This document shows, in pieces, positions 60,290-64,000 of a DNA stretch of 64,000 nt. A model generated the notes under the pieces. That model was not told the DNA's origin. It was given only the letters and a program-made list of their open reading frames with translations, and ran no database searches. Each line of letters starts with the position of its first letter. Position 1 is the first letter of the stretch. A program made the position numbers and the translations under genes. This DNA comes from Erwinia sp. E_sp_B01_1 (GTDB lineage: Bacteria; Pseudomonadota; Gammaproteobacteria; Enterobacterales; Enterobacteriaceae), in contig NZ_CP142208.1 in the NCBI RefSeq assembly GCF_036865545.1, positions 3,658,001 to 3,722,000 of the forward strand. Reading direction: 5' to 3'.

Positions 60290-60616
60290 ATGTTTAACCG
60301 GAAAACAAAAAATGATGACATTGATATTAATCAGGACGTGTCTCAACTGGCCGATACTCTCGACGATTTGCTGAAATCTTACGGTAGCAAAACCAAAGAT
60401 GAAGTGGATGGTGCCCGCTCACGCGCAGAGGCTTTACTGAAAGAGACCCGCGCTAAGCTTAACGGCAAAAACCGTGTCACTCAGGTGGCAAAGGATGCCG
60501 GTGTGCAGGTGGACTCCTATGTTCGTGATAAACCCTGGCACGGCGTGGGCATCGGTGCAGCGGTAGGTATTTTGGTTGGGGCCCTGATTGCAACGACTAC
60601 AACGCCACGTAACTAA
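60290..60616 (+). CDS. ygaM: ElaB/YqjD/DUF883 family membrane protein YgaM
   Basis: 108 residues. A long amphipathic helix (DEVDGARSRAEALLKETRAK) precedes a C-terminal membrane anchor (GVGIGAAVGILVGALIATTT) ending in TPRN. Family members tether stationary-phase ribosomes to the membrane. Preceded by GGGAGATAAAT. Confidence 0.92.
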   Translation: MFNRKTKNDDIDINQDVSQLADTLDDLLKSYGSKTKDEVDGARSRAEALLKETRAKLNGKNRVTQVAKDAGVQVDSYVRDKPWHGVGIGAAVGILVGALIATTTTPRN

Positions 60617-60634
60617 TTTATCATCTTCATCCAA

Positions 60635-60667
60635 ATCCCTGCTGTTTGCGCCGCAGGGATTTTTTTG
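60635..60667 (+). terminator. Terminator after ygaM
   Basis: ATCCCTGC-loop-GCAGGGAT then T6, 19 bases after the ygaM stop. Confidence 0.88.
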
Positions 60668-60767
60668 CCCCGCCCTTTTCCCCGCATTCCCTGACTGACA
60701 AGGCTTCCAGCCGCGATTATCCGAAAAACGCACATAGGCTTGCACAATGCGTGGTTGCATTCTCACA

Positions 60768-60815
60768 ACGCTATATCTAGTATTAATGCATCAACACAAA
60801 CACAATATGTGGTTA
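60768..60815 (+). promoter_or_regulatory. Paired NrdR boxes at the nrdHIEF promoter
   Basis: Two sites resembling the NrdR consensus (ACACTATATATAGTGT type): ACGCTATATCTAGTAT at 60768 and ACACAATATGTGGTTA at 60800. Their starts are 32 bases apart, about three helical turns, the usual NrdR spacing. Confidence 0.75.
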
Positions 60816-60888
60816 TTCACCGGCACCAGACACCAGCAAGATGCGTGCCAGATGAGACGAAAACCAGCCTATAAGGTAAATACGAATC

Positions 60889-61131
60889 ATGCGCATTATT
60901 ATTTACACAAAGAACAACTGTGTCCAGTGCAATGCAACTAAAAACGCGATGGATAAGCAGGGGATCGATTACAAGCTGGTTAACCTCGACCAGGAACCGG
61001 CCGCGATCGAGACCCTGAAATCTCTGGGCTACCGTCAGGTGCCGGTGGTGATGGCGGAAGAAGATCACTGGAGCGGTTTCCGTCCGGATAAAATATCCGC
61101 TCTCGGTCAGCTTACGGCGATGCAGGGCTGA
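60889..61131 (+). CDS. nrdH: Glutaredoxin-like NrdH
   Basis: Electron donor for the class Ib ribonucleotide reductase. 80 residues with the redox motif CVQC (C11 and C14 in [13 protein letters not shown]) and the thioredoxin-fold cis-proline QVPVVM. First gene of nrdHIEF. Confidence 0.96.
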   Translation: MRIIIYTKNNCVQCNATKNAMDKQGIDYKLVNLDQEPAAIETLKSLGYRQVPVVMAEEDHWSGFRPDKISALGQLTAMQG

Positions 61132-61135
61132 GAGG

Positions 61136-61546
61136 ATGTTCACACTGGTCTATTTCTCCAGCCAGTCTGAAAACACTCACCGCTTTGTTATGCGAACCGG
61201 CCTGCCCGCCCGTCGTATCCCGCTGGATATCGCGCAGCGTTTGCAGGTCGACCAGCCTTATATCCTGGTGGTACCCAGCTACGGCGGCGGCACCAGCAGG
61301 GGTGCGGTGCCTAAGCAAGTCATCCAGTTTTTGAACGATGTCAGTAACCGCCAGCTTATCCGGGGTGTTATCGCCTCAGGTAACCGCAATTTTGGCGAGG
61401 CGTACTGCCTGGCAGGCAGCATCATTGCGCAGAAATGCCAGGTGCCCTGCCTCTACCGGTTTGAATTACTGGGCACCGCCGACGACATCGCCAACGTTTA
61501 TCAGGGAGTAACCCAATTTTGGCAGCGACAGAGAGTACCCTCTTAA
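61136..61546 (+). CDS. nrdI: Flavodoxin-like NrdI
   Basis: Flavoprotein that supplies oxidant to build the Mn-tyrosyl radical in NrdF. 136 residues; FMN loop [19 protein letters not shown] and [16 protein letters not shown]. Starts five bases after nrdH and overlaps nrdE. Confidence 0.95.
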   Translation: MFTLVYFSSQSENTHRFVMRTGLPARRIPLDIAQRLQVDQPYILVVPSYGGGTSRGAVPKQVIQFLNDVSNRQLIRGVIASGNRNFGEAYCLAGSIIAQKCQVPCLYRFELLGTADDIANVYQGVTQFWQRQRVPS

Positions 61547-63666
61547 CCCCCACAGCCTGTCTGGATTATCATTCGCTGAATGCGATGCTGAATCTCTATG
61601 ATGCTGAAGGCAATATTCAGTTTGAGAAAGATAAGGAAGCGACACGCCAGTACTTCCTGCAGCATGTCCTGCCCAATACGGTGAAGTTTGATTCAGTGGG
61701 TGAGCGCTTACAATATCTGGTGTCCGAAGGCTATTACGAAGCAGAGGTACTGAACGCCTATCCGTTTGCTTTTGTCACCACGCTGTTTGAGCAGGCTTAT
61801 CAACGCCGCTTTCGCTTTCAGACCTTCCTGGGCGCGTGGAAGTTTTATACCAGCTACACGCTGAAAACCTTTGACGGCAAACGCTATCTTGAAGGCTTTA
61901 CTGAACGTGTCTGTATGGTGGCGCTGACGCTGGCCAAAGGAGATCAGGCTTTAGCCCTGTCGCTGATGGAAGAGATGCTTTCCGGACGCTTCCAGCCTGC
62001 CACCCCCACTTTCCTCAACTGTGGGAAACAGCAACGTGGCGAGCTGGTGTCATGTTTCCTGCTGCGTATTGAAGACAATATGGAATCCATCGGCCGCTCG
62101 GTGAACTCCGCCCTTCAGCTCTCCAAGCGCGGCGGCGGCGTGGCGTTTCTGCTGTCGAATCTGCGTGAAGCCGGTGCGCCGATTAAGCGCATTGAAAACC
62201 AGTCTTCCGGGGTGATCCCGGTGATGAAAATGCTGGAAGATGCCTTTTCCTATGCCAATCAGCTCGGCGCGCGCCAGGGAGCCGGTGCCGTTTATCTGCA
62301 TGCGCATCATCCGGATATCCTGCGTTTCCTGGATACCAAGCGTGAAAACGCGGATGAAAAAATTCGCATCAAAACGCTGTCGCTGGGCGTGGTCATTCCG
62401 GATATCACTTTCCAGCTGGCTAAAACCCATCAGCCCATGGCGTTGTTTTCACCCTACGATGTGGAACGCATTTACGGTCTGCCGTTTGCCGATATCAGCA
62501 TCAGTGAAAAATATCATGAGATGCTGGCAGATGAGCGCATAACACGGACCTTTATTAATCCACGCGAGTTTTTCCAGACGCTGGCAGAAATCCAGTTTGA
62601 GTCTGGCTATCCCTACATCATGTTTGAAGATACGGTGAACCGCGCTAATCCGATTCAGGGACGGATCAACATGAGCAACCTCTGCTCAGAGATCCTGCAG
62701 GTCAATACCCCCACTGAATACAACGATGATCTGAGCTACAACCGGATCGGCAAGGATATCTCCTGCAATCTGGGCTCGCTGAATATTGCTCATACTATGG
62801 ATTCGCCTGATTTCGCCCGCTCGGTAGAAATTGCCGTCAGAGGGCTGACAGCGGTATCCGATCAGAGTCATATCCACTCTGTTCCTTCCATTGAGAGAGG
62901 CAATGCTCAGTCACACGCTATCGGCCTGGGGCAGATGAACCTGCATGGCTATCTGGCGCGCGAAGGCATTCATTATGGTTCTGAGGCGGCCCTGGATTTC
63001 ACCAACCTCTATTTCTATGCCATCACCTATCATGCATTGCGCACATCGAACCTGATTGCGCAGGAGCGTGGAGAACGTTTTGCCGGTTTTGAAGCGTCGC
63101 GTTATGCCACCGGCGAGTATTTTACCCAATATGTGGAGCAAAACTGGCAGCCCCGCACGGCTGAAGTGGCTGCGCTGTTTGCAGGCGCCGGTATTGCGTT
63201 ACCCGATCGGCAGGCCTGGAAAGATCTGCGCGATGCGGTGATGAAGCACGGGATTTATAATCAGAATTTGCAGGCGATCCCCCCAACCGGCTCCATCTCC
63301 TACATCAACCATGCGACATCCAGTATTCACCCTATCGTTTCCCGGATTGAGATCCGCAAAGAGGGGAAAACGGGCCGCGTCTATTACCCTGCGCCGTTTA
63401 TGAATAACGTGAATCAGGAGTTCTACCGCGACGCCTATGATATCGGGCCGGAAGCGATCATCAATACCTATGCCGAAGCCACGCGCCATGTCGATCAGGG
63501 GCTTTCTCTGACGCTGTTCTTCCGCGATACCGCCACCACTCGCGATATCAATAAGGCGCAGATTTATGCCTGGAAGAAAGGGATCAAAACCCTCTATTAC
63601 ATTCGCCTGCGCCAGATGGCCCTTCTGGGCACTGAAGTGGAAGGCTGCGTTTCCTGCTCGCTGTAA
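61519..63666 (+). CDS. nrdE: Class Ib ribonucleotide reductase alpha subunit
   Basis: Catalytic subunit that reduces NDPs. 715 residues if begun at the TTG at 61519 ([21 protein letters not shown]), one longer than E. coli NrdE; no ATG exists until residue 24, so a TTG start overlapping nrdI by 28 bases is the best choice. [20 protein letters not shown] and the C-terminal EGCVSCSL with its redox cysteines are intact. Confidence 0.95.
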   Translation: MAATESTLLTPTACLDYHSLNAMLNLYDAEGNIQFEKDKEATRQYFLQHVLPNTVKFDSVGERLQYLVSEGYYEAEVLNAYPFAFVTTLFEQAYQRRFRFQTFLGAWKFYTSYTLKTFDGKRYLEGFTERVCMVALTLAKGDQALALSLMEEMLSGRFQPATPTFLNCGKQQRGELVSCFLLRIEDNMESIGRSVNSALQLSKRGGGVAFLLSNLREAGAPIKRIENQSSGVIPVMKMLEDAFSYANQLGARQGAGAVYLHAHHPDILRFLDTKRENADEKIRIKTLSLGVVIPDITFQLAKTHQPMALFSPYDVERIYGLPFADISISEKYHEMLADERITRTFINPREFFQTLAEIQFESGYPYIMFEDTVNRANPIQGRINMSNLCSEILQVNTPTEYNDDLSYNRIGKDISCNLGSLNIAHTMDSPDFARSVEIAVRGLTAVSDQSHIHSVPSIERGNAQSHAIGLGQMNLHGYLAREGIHYGSEAALDFTNLYFYAITYHALRTSNLIAQERGERFAGFEASRYATGEYFTQYVEQNWQPRTAEVAALFAGAGIALPDRQAWKDLRDAVMKHGIYNQNLQAIPPTGSISYINHATSSIHPIVSRIEIRKEGKTGRVYYPAPFMNNVNQEFYRDAYDIGPEAIINTYAEATRHVDQGLSLTLFFRDTATTRDINKAQIYAWKKGIKTLYYIRLRQMALLGTEVEGCVSCSL

Positions 63667-64000
<334 letters not shown>

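Overview
The window looks like the chromosome of an enterobacterium close to Erwinia/Pantoea (family Erwiniaceae). The backbone follows the Escherichia coli order with near-identical proteins: murPQ/murR, yfhL, acpS-pdxJ-recO-era-rnc-lepB-lepA, rseC-rseB-rseA-rpoE, nadB, trmN6, srmB, grcA, ung, grpE, nadK, recN, bamE, ratB-ratA, smpB, ssrA, then (after an insertion) ygaC, ygaM and nrdHIEF. The name is inferred from gene content and protein similarity recalled from memory; no search was run.

Layout. 1-25.5 kb is conserved core: muramic acid use, translation and secretion factors, the sigma-E operon with its own sigma-E promoter, the heat-shock grpE promoter, a LexA-controlled recN, and tmRNA. 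25.6-47.1 kb is an accessory island that starts with a tyrosine integrase facing away from the ssrA 3' end. It is packed with apparent defence genes: a type I (type IB-like) restriction-modification operon with a fourth gene encoding a NucS-like nuclease; a DUF4145 protein and a small CxxC protein; a Gabija-like pair (OLD/TOPRIM nuclease plus UvrD-like helicase); decayed P2-phage tail-completion genes R and S; an operon of an Mrr-nuclease/SF2-helicase fusion followed by a large protein carrying RNA-polymerase alpha-CTD-like and sigma-70 region-4-like DNA-binding motifs; a 659-residue fusion of nucleoside phosphorylase, SLOG and TIR domains; and an IS3-family transposase remnant. 47.2-64 kb holds a small unknown gene, a RIO kinase, a complete L-sorbose operon (sorCDFBAME), a Tsx porin with a strong CRP site, a lipoprotein, the S-methylmethionine genes mmuP/mmuM, ygaC, ygaM and the NrdR-controlled nrdHIEF operon, cut by the window end.

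The two best candidates for undescribed biology are the phosphorylase-SLOG-TIR fusion (44891-46870) and the helicase plus sigma/alpha-CTD-like operon (39925-44622). Two genes, nadB and the sigma-like gene, are each broken at a run of five G and each is restored by one extra G. This points to homopolymer undercalling in the assembly as much as to real mutation. No attR copy of the ssrA end and no CRISPR array were seen.
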